Below are positions 15,346-23,542 of a DNA stretch of 64,000 nt, piece after piece. Location: the NCBI GenBank assembly GCA_039111275.1, contig JBCCOH010000002.1, positions 47,403 to 111,402 on the forward strand, written 5' to 3'. The stretch comes from Phormidesmis sp039111275 (lineage in GTDB: Bacteria; Cyanobacteriota; Cyanobacteriia; Phormidesmidales; Phormidesmidaceae). A program made the translations under genes and the position numbers. Each line of letters opens with the position of its first letter. Within the stretch, counting starts at the first letter, position 1. The notes below the pieces were generated by a model. The model was not told the DNA's origin. It saw only the letters and a list, made by a program, of their open reading frames with translations, and made no database searches.

Positions 15346-17049
15346 CTACCGCACCGCCACGTCGTATACCTCCTGCTCTAGATTTACATTTACAATGTAG
15401 GGATCTACCGCCCGCTTAAACATTTCCATTTCGCCGCTTTCTCCTTTCTTCAAGTTCGCATGGCAGAACCACTCTTCATCGTTCTTCTCAGGATAGTCCA
15501 GCCGATAGTGATACAGTCCCCAGCGACTCTCTTTTCTGTATAGCGAGGCTCTAGCGGCCATCTCCGCACAGTCGCGAATAAAGTGTACCTCCATACAGCG
15601 CATCAGCTCGTGCGGATCGCGTGCGCCCATCATATCCAACGTAGTGTGATAGCGCTCAAAAGCGGCCAGGCCAATATCCATATTTGTTGGAGATTTGGGC
15701 GGCTGAAGATAGTCATTCACATATCGCCGTAGCTTGTATTCCACTTGCGTATGAGGCACCCCGTCTGGGCGGCCTAACGGCGCGTAAATGCGAGCTTTTT
15801 CCGCTTCTAAAAAGCCTGCGTCGGGCTCCGCATGCTCTAAATCTCGCACGTATTCCATCGCATTGATGCCAGAAATGCGCCCAGAGACAAAGGCTCCAAT
15901 CATATAGTTATGCGGCACACTGGCCATGTCTCCAGCTGCGTAGAGCCCAGGAACGGTAGTTTCTGCTTTCTCATTTACCCAGACTCCAGAGGCGCTGTGC
16001 CCACTGCACAGACCAATTTCAGAAATGTTCATTTCTACCCCATGCGTGCGGTAGTTCTCTTTTCGGCCAGCGTGAAAGCGCTCTCGGCTCGGTCGCTCGT
16101 TTGCCCACAGCACCTGTTCAATTTCTGAGATAGTATCGTCATCTAGATGATACATTTTTAGGTGGACTGGCCCTTTTCCAGAGTTTAGTTCCTTCCAGGT
16201 TTCAAGCATCATTTGACCGCTCCAGTAGTCACAGTTGATAAAGCGGTTGCCTTCTGCGTTGGCGGTGTAGGCACCAAACGGACTGGCGACATAGGCGCAG
16301 GCCGGTCCGTTGTAGTCTTTGATTAGCGGATTAATTTGAAAGCATTCGATATTGGTGAGTTCGGCTCCGGCATGGTAGGCCATGGAATAGCCGTCGCCTG
16401 CGTTGGTAGGATTCTCGTAGGTGCCGTAGAGATAGCCAGAGGCAGGCAGACCCAGACGTCCACAGGCACCAGTGCAAAGTACAACAGCTTTCGCCTGAAT
16501 TACCACAAAGTCTCCTTTTCGCACATCGAAGCCAACCGCTCCGATCACGCGGCCATCTTTTACCATGACGCGAGTGGCCATAACGCGGTTAGTCACACGT
16601 ACTTTGTGGCGTTTTACCTGTCGGGTGAGAATCTTTTTGAGATCTTTGCCTTCTGGCATAGGCAGCACGTATTTACCGACGCGGTGAACCTGCTTAAGAT
16701 CGTAGTTGCCTTCGTGATCTTTTTGAAATTTGACCCCCCAGCTTTCAAGTTCTTGAATGACTTCATAGCCCCATCGCCCCGTCTGGTAGACCGATTTCTG
16801 GTTTAGGACACCGTCATTAGCGATGGTGATTTCTCTGACGTACTGCTCGGGGGTGGAATTGCCAGGGATGACTGCGGTGTTGACGCCGTCCATACCCATG
16901 GCGATCGCACCACTGCGGCGAATGTTCGCTTTCTCCAAAATCAACACATCAGCGTCGGGGTTGGTTTGCTTAGCCTTGATCCCAGCCATTGTGCCAGCCG
17001 TACCGCCACCGATCACCAAAAAATCTGTTTGCAGATTCTGAATATTCAC
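15346..17049 (-). CDS. FAD-dependent oxidoreductase, AprA/fumarate-reductase-like (AsfA-like)
   Basis: A 567-residue flavoprotein of the FAD_binding_2/fumarate reductase superfamily. The N-terminal dinucleotide motif is IGGGTAGTMAG, followed by LEKANIRRSGAIAMGMDGVN, which closely resembles AprA (RSGA..G....N). FAD contacts at the C-terminal side of the domain include GLYAAGDMAS and GAFVSGRISG; a helical cap follows. It starts at a GTG at 17049 with GAGG 7 bp upstream. There is no signal peptide, so it is cytoplasmic. It heads a minus-strand operon with ferredoxin, HEAT protein, Mrp, allophanate hydrolase and EamA. Gene order (LysR regulator, flavoprotein, ferredoxin, binding protein) recalls the asfRABC clusters of pseudomonads needed for aromatic sulfonate desulfurisation. 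The reaction here is unknown; APS or fumarate reduction is less likely given the context. Confidence 0.85.
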   Translation of the reverse strand: MNIQNLQTDFLVIGGGTAGTMAGIKAKQTNPDADVLILEKANIRRSGAIAMGMDGVNTAVIPGNSTPEQYVREITIANDGVLNQKSVYQTGRWGYEVIQELESWGVKFQKDHEGNYDLKQVHRVGKYVLPMPEGKDLKKILTRQVKRHKVRVTNRVMATRVMVKDGRVIGAVGFDVRKGDFVVIQAKAVVLCTGACGRLGLPASGYLYGTYENPTNAGDGYSMAYHAGAELTNIECFQINPLIKDYNGPACAYVASPFGAYTANAEGNRFINCDYWSGQMMLETWKELNSGKGPVHLKMYHLDDDTISEIEQVLWANERPSRERFHAGRKENYRTHGVEMNISEIGLCSGHSASGVWVNEKAETTVPGLYAAGDMASVPHNYMIGAFVSGRISGINAMEYVRDLEHAEPDAGFLEAEKARIYAPLGRPDGVPHTQVEYKLRRYVNDYLQPPKSPTNMDIGLAAFERYHTTLDMMGARDPHELMRCMEVHFIRDCAEMAARASLYRKESRWGLYHYRLDYPEKNDEEWFCHANLKKGESGEMEMFKRAVDPYIVNVNLEQEVYDVAVR

Positions 17050-17136
17050 ACAAGTTCCTCAGGCTTCTGTCCCCATTTTAGAAGGGGTACGAGAGTCTCT
17101 CAATCAGGTTAGTAGCGAAACGTACTGTTTACCGAT

Positions 17137-17165
17137 TGATTTCTTTTATACACTAATAGAAATCA
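17137..17165. promoter_or_regulatory. Candidate LysR operator in divergent promoter region
   Basis: TGATTTCT (17137-17144) and AGAAATCA (17158-17165) form a perfect 8-bp inverted repeat with a 13-bp spacer, midway between the flavoprotein start (17049) and the LysR-fusion start (17256). The left part contains GATTTCTTTTATA (17138-17150 region), which recurs upstream of the second importer at 23295-23307. LysR-type regulators usually bind such interrupted palindromes in divergent promoters. Confidence 0.55.
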
Positions 17166-17255
17166 GTAATAAGGACTGCTGAGGGCGCTGTTGTGACAGA
17201 ACGCTGCAAGGGGGCACCTAAACTGCATTCAGGAATTGCATCGTGGAATTGCGCC

Positions 17256-19352
17256 GTGGAAATCTACCAGATTAAAGTCTTTCTAGAAGTTGCTCGCTGC
17301 CTCAGCTTTACCGAAGCTGCTGTCGCGCTGAACCTGACGCAGCCTGCGGTCAGTGCCAAAATAAAATCATTGGAGGCTAGTCTAGGCACCGAACTGTTTT
17401 ATCGATTGGGTCGCAAGATTGAATTGACAGCAGCAGGCGACTATTTGTTAGCGATGGGGCCGAACCTGCTGACGGTAGAAAGCCGACTAGTCAAAGAAAT
17501 AGAAGAGATCAAACAGGGTAAGTGTAGCTATCTAAGCGTCGGCTGCACGGCAAGTGTGGCTAGCGGCTGGCTACCGACGATACTGTTTGAATACCGTCAG
17601 AAATATCCAGAAATTGATGTGGAGTGTTTGTCGTTTGGCTCGGCGCGGCAAATGCACAAAGCGATGACGTTAGGAGAGATTGATATCGGCTTTTCTGAAA
17701 CAGATTTACAGGGGCTCGAAGCAGTCGAGTCTGTTCCTGTTGATAGCTTTCAGTACTGTCTAATGGTAGCTGCGGACCACAGACTGGCAAAGGCTGAATG
17801 GCTCAGCCTGAGAAATCTTACCGAAGCGGCCTGGGTATTTCCGGCGCTGCCAACGCCAGAACGCCTTGCCCTCGATGCCAGGCTAGACGAATTGGGCCTG
17901 CAGCTCTCAGATTTTCGCAACCATGAGATTGTCCACTCTTCCAGTCTGATGCATCCGTTCTTGAGTCAGGGACACTATCTAGGGTTTGCTTCTAGCTTAC
18001 AGTTTCAGACGGAGCGTAAAGCAAAGGTGTTGACAGCAATTCCACTACAGGAATTTCCGCTAGATCTCAAGTTGTTTATGCTACAGCTAACGCAGCCCAC
18101 AGCGCACAGCCAGTCTAGAAAGCTGCTATCTCAAAAGACGCGATCAAAACGGCCTGTTCAAAAGCTGGTTCAGTTAGTGAAGAAAAGAGTGAGCTATGGA
18201 TCTGTGCCCTCTGTGCCCTCTGTACCTTTACGCTCTGCCGCCGCCTCACAGCCTTCGACGCATGTCTATCTACAGTCTTTGAGAGCATCCACTCACTTGC
18301 CCAGTACGGTAGAGAGAGGTATAGAAAGGAATACAAAGAAGAAGATTATCTCTATCGGCACCCAAAACAAGACGATTCAAACTGTAACCGCAGGCATTAT
18401 CATTCAGCAGTTAGGACTGTTGGAGCACTTTCTTCCTCGCGACGGCCACTACCGAAATTCGGAGTATCAAATTCACTGGCGTGATTTCACCTCGGGGGCT
18501 CCGATTGTCGCCCAGCTGCAATCCAACAAGCTAGATATTGGCATTTTAGGAGACTATCCTTTGCTGCTGAGCGGAGCATCTTCAGTCGATAACAACGCGC
18601 CTGGATCTAGAACGGACTCTCTAGCCAAGACCCGGCTGGCCAAGACCCGGCTAGCCAAGACCCGGCTAGTCAGCTTTGTAGCGAGCAATCCAGATGGCGC
18701 AGGCAATACGGTGATTGTGCCGAATCGTTCTCCGCTGACGAGCTTGGATGATTTGCGCCATCGGGTAATTGCGGTGCCGTTTGCCTCAGCTGCACATGGC
18801 ATGATCATGCGATCGCTCTCCCATGAGGGTCTGCTACCAGACGTCACGCTCACATCGATCGACAATCTCAACATCCATCGGCTAACCCCCAGAAATAATC
18901 AGGCAGACGGCTATGCCTACTTTGCGCCACTGCACGATATTGCTAGCCACAAAGGGAAGTTTCGCCGTCTGCTAGCAGGCGATATAGAACAATTGCCAAC
19001 GTTTCATGGCGTTGTTGTCAGAGAGTCTTTTGCCGACGAACATCCCGATATTGTGGTTGCTTACCTAAAGGCGCTGACTGCGGCGCAGTATTGGTATGAG
19101 ACTACGCCGAACGCACTTTCTCTGGTGAGTAAATGGGTCGGGCTAGACGCCGAAATTGTATCAAAGACCCTGGCTGACTACAGCTCAGATGCCGCTGGTT
19201 TGTTTTTCCCTGATACCCAGATCAGAACAGACTGGGTAGAAGAACACGTCCGACAGCTGTCCGAGATTTCTGGGAATGAGGCGCTAGGTGATATCAACCT
19301 TTCTGACTGGATTCAGCCGCAGCTGCTAGAGGCTGCGCTGGCCTCTATTTAG
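17256..19352 (+). CDS. LysR-type regulator fused to an ABC-type substrate-binding domain
   Basis: A 698-residue fusion. Residues 1-60 form the LysR winged helix (IYQIKVFLEVARCLSFTEAA, then TQPAVSAKIKSLE). A LysR effector domain follows at about 90-285. After a Ser/Lys-rich linker (about 285-362), a complete NMT1/SsuA-type binding domain occupies 362-698. That domain is clearly homologous to the binding protein at 21580-23172 (shared GLLE..LP, DIG..GD, AAHGM, LPTFHG/VPTLHG and EEHP/DEHP segments). There is no signal peptide or membrane helix, so the binding domain is cytoplasmic and probably a sensor. GTG 17256 is chosen since GGAA lies 7 bp upstream and LysR proteins start just before this motif; GTG 17193 is the longest option. 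A 15-bp tandem repeat (about 18625-18669) inserts three AKTRL units into a loop. Confidence 0.85.
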   Translation: MEIYQIKVFLEVARCLSFTEAAVALNLTQPAVSAKIKSLEASLGTELFYRLGRKIELTAAGDYLLAMGPNLLTVESRLVKEIEEIKQGKCSYLSVGCTASVASGWLPTILFEYRQKYPEIDVECLSFGSARQMHKAMTLGEIDIGFSETDLQGLEAVESVPVDSFQYCLMVAADHRLAKAEWLSLRNLTEAAWVFPALPTPERLALDARLDELGLQLSDFRNHEIVHSSSLMHPFLSQGHYLGFASSLQFQTERKAKVLTAIPLQEFPLDLKLFMLQLTQPTAHSQSRKLLSQKTRSKRPVQKLVQLVKKRVSYGSVPSVPSVPLRSAAASQPSTHVYLQSLRASTHLPSTVERGIERNTKKKIISIGTQNKTIQTVTAGIIIQQLGLLEHFLPRDGHYRNSEYQIHWRDFTSGAPIVAQLQSNKLDIGILGDYPLLLSGASSVDNNAPGSRTDSLAKTRLAKTRLAKTRLVSFVASNPDGAGNTVIVPNRSPLTSLDDLRHRVIAVPFASAAHGMIMRSLSHEGLLPDVTLTSIDNLNIHRLTPRNNQADGYAYFAPLHDIASHKGKFRRLLAGDIEQLPTFHGVVVRESFADEHPDIVVAYLKALTAAQYWYETTPNALSLVSKWVGLDAEIVSKTLADYSSDAAGLFFPDTQIRTDWVEEHVRQLSEISGNEALGDINLSDWIQPQLLEAALASI
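18625..18669 (+). repeat. In-frame 15-bp tandem repeat inside the LysR fusion gene
   Basis: About three copies of a 15-bp unit (GCCAAGACCCGGCTA/G) encode consecutive Ala-Lys-Thr-Arg-Leu units in the binding domain. The homologous binding protein at 21580-23172 lacks this insertion. Confidence 0.8.
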
Positions 19353-19433
19353 ACATGGCCATTTAAGCACGGCCATTTAGGTATGGCCAGTGTAACTACA
19401 GTCTTCTGAGAAATCATCGTTTCTTTGAGGCAG

Positions 19434-20261
19434 CTAGCTTTCCATACTTTTTAGAGTCTCTTCTCTAATCAAATCAAACACCTGGCGACTAGTCTGCGTA
19501 AACTCTGGCGTCATAATGTTGTCTAGGTGGCGCGGTCTGGGCAAAGAGATGCCTAATTCAGCCTTGATACGTCCTGGCTGTACACCCATCACAAAGATGC
19601 GATCGGCCAAGAACACCGCCTCTTCGATATCGTGAGTGACAAACACGATGGTTGTTTTTAACGTCTGCCACACATTCAACAGCAACTCTTGCATCATGTG
19701 CCGCGTCTGCGCATCTAGCGCCGCAAACGGCTCATCCATTAGCAGCACCGACGGCGAATTTACCAAAGCTCTGATAATACTCGCCCGCTGTTTCATTCCA
19801 CCAGAAAGCTGACTAGGATAAGCATTCCGGTACTTTGCTAATCCCACTAGGTTTAGGTACTCCCCCACCATATCCTGCCGCTCGGCCTTGGGAACACCCT
19901 TTATCTTCAGCCCTAACTCCACATTCTGAAAAGTCGTTTTCCACGGCAGCAAAGAATACTGTTGAAACACAAATCCTCGATCTGCGCCTGGTTTGGTCAC
20001 CTGTTTTTGATCGACCGTTACATAGCCCACCGTAGGCCGAATGAACCCCGCAATAATGTTCAACAGCGTTGACTTACCACAGCCTGAGGGTCCGAGTAGA
20101 CAAGCAAACTCTCCAGGTTGAATCTGAAAGTTGACTGAATCTAGAACCTGATTGGTTTGGCCACGACTGCCAAAAATCATTGACACTCCTTCCACATTCA
20201 CCGAACCTACAGTCGCTGAACCTGGTTCTGAGGTTGCTGCTGTCTTTGCTACTGTTACCAT
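19434..20261 (-). CDS. ABC transporter ATP-binding protein (NrtD/SsuB/TauB-like)
   Basis: A 275-residue nucleotide-binding subunit with Walker A GPSGCGKST, signature LSGGMKQRASIIRAL, Walker B VLLMDEPFAALD and the switch His in FVTHDIEEA. The ATG at 20261 has GGAA 6 bp upstream; a TTG at 20273 is the longer alternative. It is the third gene of the second importer (binding protein, permease, ATPase, minus strand), with about 313 bp of repeat-containing DNA between permease and ATPase. Its end is 81 bp from the convergent LysR-fusion end. Family members import nitrate, taurine and sulfonates. Confidence 0.92.
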   Translation of the reverse strand: MVTVAKTAATSEPGSATVGSVNVEGVSMIFGSRGQTNQVLDSVNFQIQPGEFACLLGPSGCGKSTLLNIIAGFIRPTVGYVTVDQKQVTKPGADRGFVFQQYSLLPWKTTFQNVELGLKIKGVPKAERQDMVGEYLNLVGLAKYRNAYPSQLSGGMKQRASIIRALVNSPSVLLMDEPFAALDAQTRHMMQELLLNVWQTLKTTIVFVTHDIEEAVFLADRIFVMGVQPGRIKAELGISLPRPRHLDNIMTPEFTQTSRQVFDLIREETLKSMES

Positions 20262-20371
20262 TGCTGATTCCAATTTCTACCTTACGTCTCTACTTTCTTA
20301 CATCCTTACGAGCTAGTTGCGGCTTCTAGCAGGGGTGTAGCATGTACCTGTTTAGCGTAGGTTACCGAACC

Positions 20372-20497
20372 CACCCCGTCGCTGCGCGCCACCTCTCCTG
20401 GGAGCGGGTATGGACCCGCGTCGCTTTGCGGTGCTATGGAATACCTACCCAGACAGAGAACGCCTTCTAAGACGGGGGTGCCCGGCAGGGCGGGGTG
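20372..20497. repeat. Dispersed intergenic repeat, copy 2 (opposite orientation, longer)
   Basis: The ends CACCCCGTCGCTGCGCGCCACC (20372-20393) and TGCCCGGCAGGGCGGGGTG (20479-20497) match the reverse complement of the element at 15259-15313, with about 70 bp of additional sequence in the middle. The rest of the 20262-20574 interval shows no gene. The element splits the second importer operon between permease and ATPase. Confidence 0.6.
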
Positions 20498-20574
20498 CTC
20501 CTGGCGTACATACTAAACAGATACCGTTGCATGGTACGCCCCGAGCGCAGGTTGGGTAATTAGTCAGCGCCTCC

Positions 20575-21438
20575 CTAACCATTCTGCTTCTTAATCACCC
20601 GCCAGGGCATCAACGCCTGCATTCCGCGTCCCACGGCCCATGAGCTCATCGCCCCCATCAGCCCGATTAGCAGCATCCCCATCACAATCGGCGGGTAGTT
20701 CGACGTCACATAAGACTCCCAAGTAATGTATCCCACACCATATCGACCCGCCAAAATCTCAGCAGTTACTAAGCAAAACCAGGCATTGCCCATGCCAATC
20801 GTCAGCCCGCCCGCAATTCCTGGCAGCGCTCCTGGCAGCACAATATCTTTGAAAATAAACCACCTGTTAGCACCCAGACACTGCCCTACCCGGATCAGTA
20901 CAATATCGTGCAGAATATTTTCTACCGCTCGAATCGTACTGATCAACACAGGAAAAAACGCACCGATAAACGTGATGTAAATCATCCCCGTTTCTGCCGT
21001 CGGAAACATCAAAATTGCCAGCGGAATCCAGGCCACCGCTGGAATCGGTCTCAGTAGCTCTAGCCAGGGCATCATCAAGTCTTCAATGACTTGAAACCAA
21101 CCGATAAACAATCCCAAAACAATCCCTAGCACGGATGCCACACAAAAGCCCACGAGCACCCGATAGATGCTAGAGCGAATGTGAACGCCCGGTTCACTTG
21201 TGAAGAACGCTACCGTTGCTTCAAATACTTCTACCGGCGAAGGTACTAGCTCAAAGTTAATGAAGAAATCAAAACCAATTATGCACAGCATCTGCCAGAT
21301 GCTGAAGAACAGAATTAGAGACAAACAGCGAGTTGCAGAGCGATTGGCAAACAATCTTCTTTGCCAAGTGCGAGAGATCCGCGCGGCGGAAGAAGTGCTG
21401 TCCGTTCGGACGCGAGCTTGAGGAAGGGTGCTAGCCAT
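20575..21438 (-). CDS. ABC transporter permease (NrtB/SsuC-like)
   Basis: A 287-residue inner-membrane permease. After a hydrophilic head of about 35 residues come six or so helices, with the coupling loop near ILHDIVLIRVGQCLGANRW. It pairs with the binding protein upstream (141 bp away) and with the ATPase downstream. The interval before it contains a palindromic repeat (21511-21555) that could stabilise the binding-protein message or reduce read-through into the permease. Substrate class is inferred to be sulfonate- or nitrate-like from the family. Confidence 0.9.
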   Translation of the reverse strand: MASTLPQARVRTDSTSSAARISRTWQRRLFANRSATRCLSLILFFSIWQMLCIIGFDFFINFELVPSPVEVFEATVAFFTSEPGVHIRSSIYRVLVGFCVASVLGIVLGLFIGWFQVIEDLMMPWLELLRPIPAVAWIPLAILMFPTAETGMIYITFIGAFFPVLISTIRAVENILHDIVLIRVGQCLGANRWFIFKDIVLPGALPGIAGGLTIGMGNAWFCLVTAEILAGRYGVGYITWESYVTSNYPPIVMGMLLIGLMGAMSSWAVGRGMQALMPWRVIKKQNG

Positions 21439-21510
21439 GATAGGAAGTCGTAGATTGAGAAAAGTCTAAGATGCAATCTAAAGAAGCGCTGCTAGATAAC
21501 GTACCGTTCT

Positions 21511-21555
21511 GTAGGGGCACAACCTTACAGCGTGTCATACATGCCGTGCCCCTAC
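21511..21555. repeat. Palindromic dispersed repeat between binding-protein and permease genes
   Basis: GTAGGGGCAC (21511-21520) and GTGCCCCTAC (21546-21555) are perfect 10-bp arms with a 25-nt loop. Flanks (CCGTTCT before, GGGATATCGATAC after) match those of the repeat at 55272-55299, so the two are copies of one element. Confidence 0.75.
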
Positions 21556-21579
21556 GGGATATCGATACCGCCGCCTTTA

Positions 21580-23172
21580 TTACCCCGCCGCTAGCAAAGG
21601 CAACACCCGCTCTAGTGCCAATAGCAATCGGTCCTGCGTCAACCGACTTATCTGTACAGGCTGCGGTCCACTAGCAGAATAAGTCTGCAGCAAGTCCTTA
21701 AAACTGGCTACCTGTCCGCCAGATTCCGCCGCAAACGCCTCGGCATCGGCCGCCAACAAAAAGGCGGACACCTCACCGCCATTCGTCACGTAGTGAGCAT
21801 TCTCACCAAACAGCTTCCAACCCTGATTGCGATCGTGTACAAAGATCACATCCGCTGCTTTGCCTTCTCCTTGCAGGGTATTGAGCTGTTTTATCATGTT
21901 TGGAATTGATGCGAAGTTAGTCACCATTTCCTCTTCTTGGACCCAGAGCTGAGCGGCCATCTTCGGCTCTGTGATTTCCTCATCTGTCAAGGCATCTTTG
22001 CCAGAGATAACGTAGCTTTCGCCCTCTGCAATCACCTCGTCATAGTCCAGTCCGGCCTTCTCCATCGCCCCTCTCAAAAAGCTTTCATCTACCCAGCCTG
22101 TGACATCTTCAGGTTCTACAGGAGATTCAATCTTCCCGAGACTAATCAGCGTAGCAATACTGTTCTTCAGCGCCTCTAGCTGCACCTCGCCAATACTGGG
22201 GTTGATTGGCTGTAGACCTGATGGACCCAAGAACATGTAGACGACTTCTTTCTCAATTCCAGACCATTCTTCAATCTGCGCAGAAACCTCTTCTGGCTTT
22301 TCTCGGAATGTCTGGTTGGCTTCCAGCATCGCCTGCAGGTAAGCCTCGACAATTTCTGGATGTTCTTCAGAAAAGTCAGAACGAACAACAATGCCGTGCA
22401 GTGTGGGCACACCTGTTTGCGCACCGTCGAAAATCTTTTTGGCAAAGCCTCGATAGGGAAACAGCTCCCCAAATGGAACAAAGTCTGCATGGGCATCAAT
22501 TTGGCCCGTTCGCAAGCTAGTGCCACCGACTTCAGGGGCTTGACTGATCAATTTTATATCTGATTCTGGATCGACACCTGCATCGCTAAGCGCCTTTAGC
22601 ACCATGCCATGGGCAGCTGAGCCAAAAGGCACAGATACTGAACCGCCTTTGAGATCTGTCAATGAAGTCACGTCGCTATCTTTGGGGACAACGACCGCAT
22701 TGCCTGCCCCATTTGGGCTATAGGCCAACGTCCCAATAAAGGTCGAGGTAACGCCTTCTAGCTCCTCTTGAAACTTGATGAGGTTGATAACGGCGGGGAA
22801 ATCACCCATTAGGCCGATGTCAATTTGGCCAGCAAGCATTTTATTGGTGATAGGTGGTCCGGACGTATAGCTGGACCATTCAATCTCGTACTCTACCCCT
22901 TCATATTTTCCTGTGGTGGGCAGGTACTTTTCCAAAAGACCCAATTCTCTAACTGTGGCACCGCCAACGGCTGTATTGATAACCTGATCTTGCGTCCCAA
23001 TAGAGATTCGAATTGTCTCGCCATCGTAGGATTCGCTACTTGCGCTTTCAGTCTTTTCTTCCACTGTCGTCGCTGTGTCGGAAGGGGCAGAGCAAGCAGC
23101 AACAAATGTGGCAGAAAGGGTCAATGCGCAGGTGACAGAAAGTCTCTTTAGCCAAGTATGGTTCAGCTTCAT
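21580..23172 (-). CDS. ABC substrate-binding lipoprotein with C-terminal NosL-like domain
   Basis: A 530-residue lipoprotein. The signal peptide ends in a lipobox (FVAAC, Cys near residue 27). The NMT1/SsuA-type binding domain covers about 50-370. Beyond it, about 400-500 resembles the C-terminal half of NosL: NFASIPNMIKQL, then GWKLFGENAHYV, AFLLAADAEAFAAESGGQVASF. The NosL N-terminal Cys-Gly-Met metal motif is not seen. The ATG at 23172 has AAGGAG about 12 bp upstream; an in-frame start at 23202 is longer. It is the first gene of the second importer and is homologous to the sensor half of the LysR fusion. Ordinary binding proteins of this family are 320-360 residues, so this one is unusually long. 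Ligand unknown. Confidence 0.85.
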   Translation of the reverse strand: MKLNHTWLKRLSVTCALTLSATFVAACSAPSDTATTVEEKTESASSESYDGETIRISIGTQDQVINTAVGGATVRELGLLEKYLPTTGKYEGVEYEIEWSSYTSGPPITNKMLAGQIDIGLMGDFPAVINLIKFQEELEGVTSTFIGTLAYSPNGAGNAVVVPKDSDVTSLTDLKGGSVSVPFGSAAHGMVLKALSDAGVDPESDIKLISQAPEVGGTSLRTGQIDAHADFVPFGELFPYRGFAKKIFDGAQTGVPTLHGIVVRSDFSEEHPEIVEAYLQAMLEANQTFREKPEEVSAQIEEWSGIEKEVVYMFLGPSGLQPINPSIGEVQLEALKNSIATLISLGKIESPVEPEDVTGWVDESFLRGAMEKAGLDYDEVIAEGESYVISGKDALTDEEITEPKMAAQLWVQEEEMVTNFASIPNMIKQLNTLQGEGKAADVIFVHDRNQGWKLFGENAHYVTNGGEVSAFLLAADAEAFAAESGGQVASFKDLLQTYSASGPQPVQISRLTQDRLLLALERVLPLLAAG

Positions 23173-23542
23173 CGCTAGGCAACTCCTTGTGAATTGCCTC
23201 ATTTAATCCACAGTGTCATTCAAGATTTGTATATCTACTTACAGATAGTGTGTTATTTGCTTTTTTAGGCATAACGATTCCGACTATACTCATAGATTTC
23301 TTTTATAGTCGATCTTTATGAGTTCTCTACAGTTTGTGTTGAGCGGCTATTAGATATCAAGCGACAAGTTCGCCACCGAATCTGTTGTTGAAGATATAGA
23401 CGCAGTCCACCCACGTTAGACCTATGGAATTTTCCTTAGTTAAGAAGACGCTATGATTCATAAATGGAATTTATATATTTTACAAAAAATTATTTGCGAA
23501 ATTTATGATTAAGATGTCTGTAATGAATGCGTTTTAATCATT
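23173..23542. promoter_or_regulatory. Divergent promoter region of second importer and psiE-like gene
   Basis: A gene-free AT-rich region of about 370 bp. GATTTCTTTTATA at 23295-23307 repeats the motif in the 17.1-kb divergent promoter. It is framed by a perfect inverted repeat, ACTCATA (23288-23294) and TATGAGT (23317-23323). The motif lies 123 bp upstream of the binding-protein start. This is the best candidate site for the LysR fusion. I could not place the core promoter elements with confidence. Confidence 0.5.

Noticed and set aside
16336..16806. 156-codon plus-strand open frame inside the flavoprotein gene
   Set aside because: The flavoprotein is intact on the minus strand; this frame is antisense with no family match.
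15346..17049. Genuine dissimilatory APS reductase or succinate dehydrogenase
   Set aside because: No sat, dsr or sdh partner genes are present, the ferredoxin is half the AprB length, and the neighbours are importer and regulator genes.
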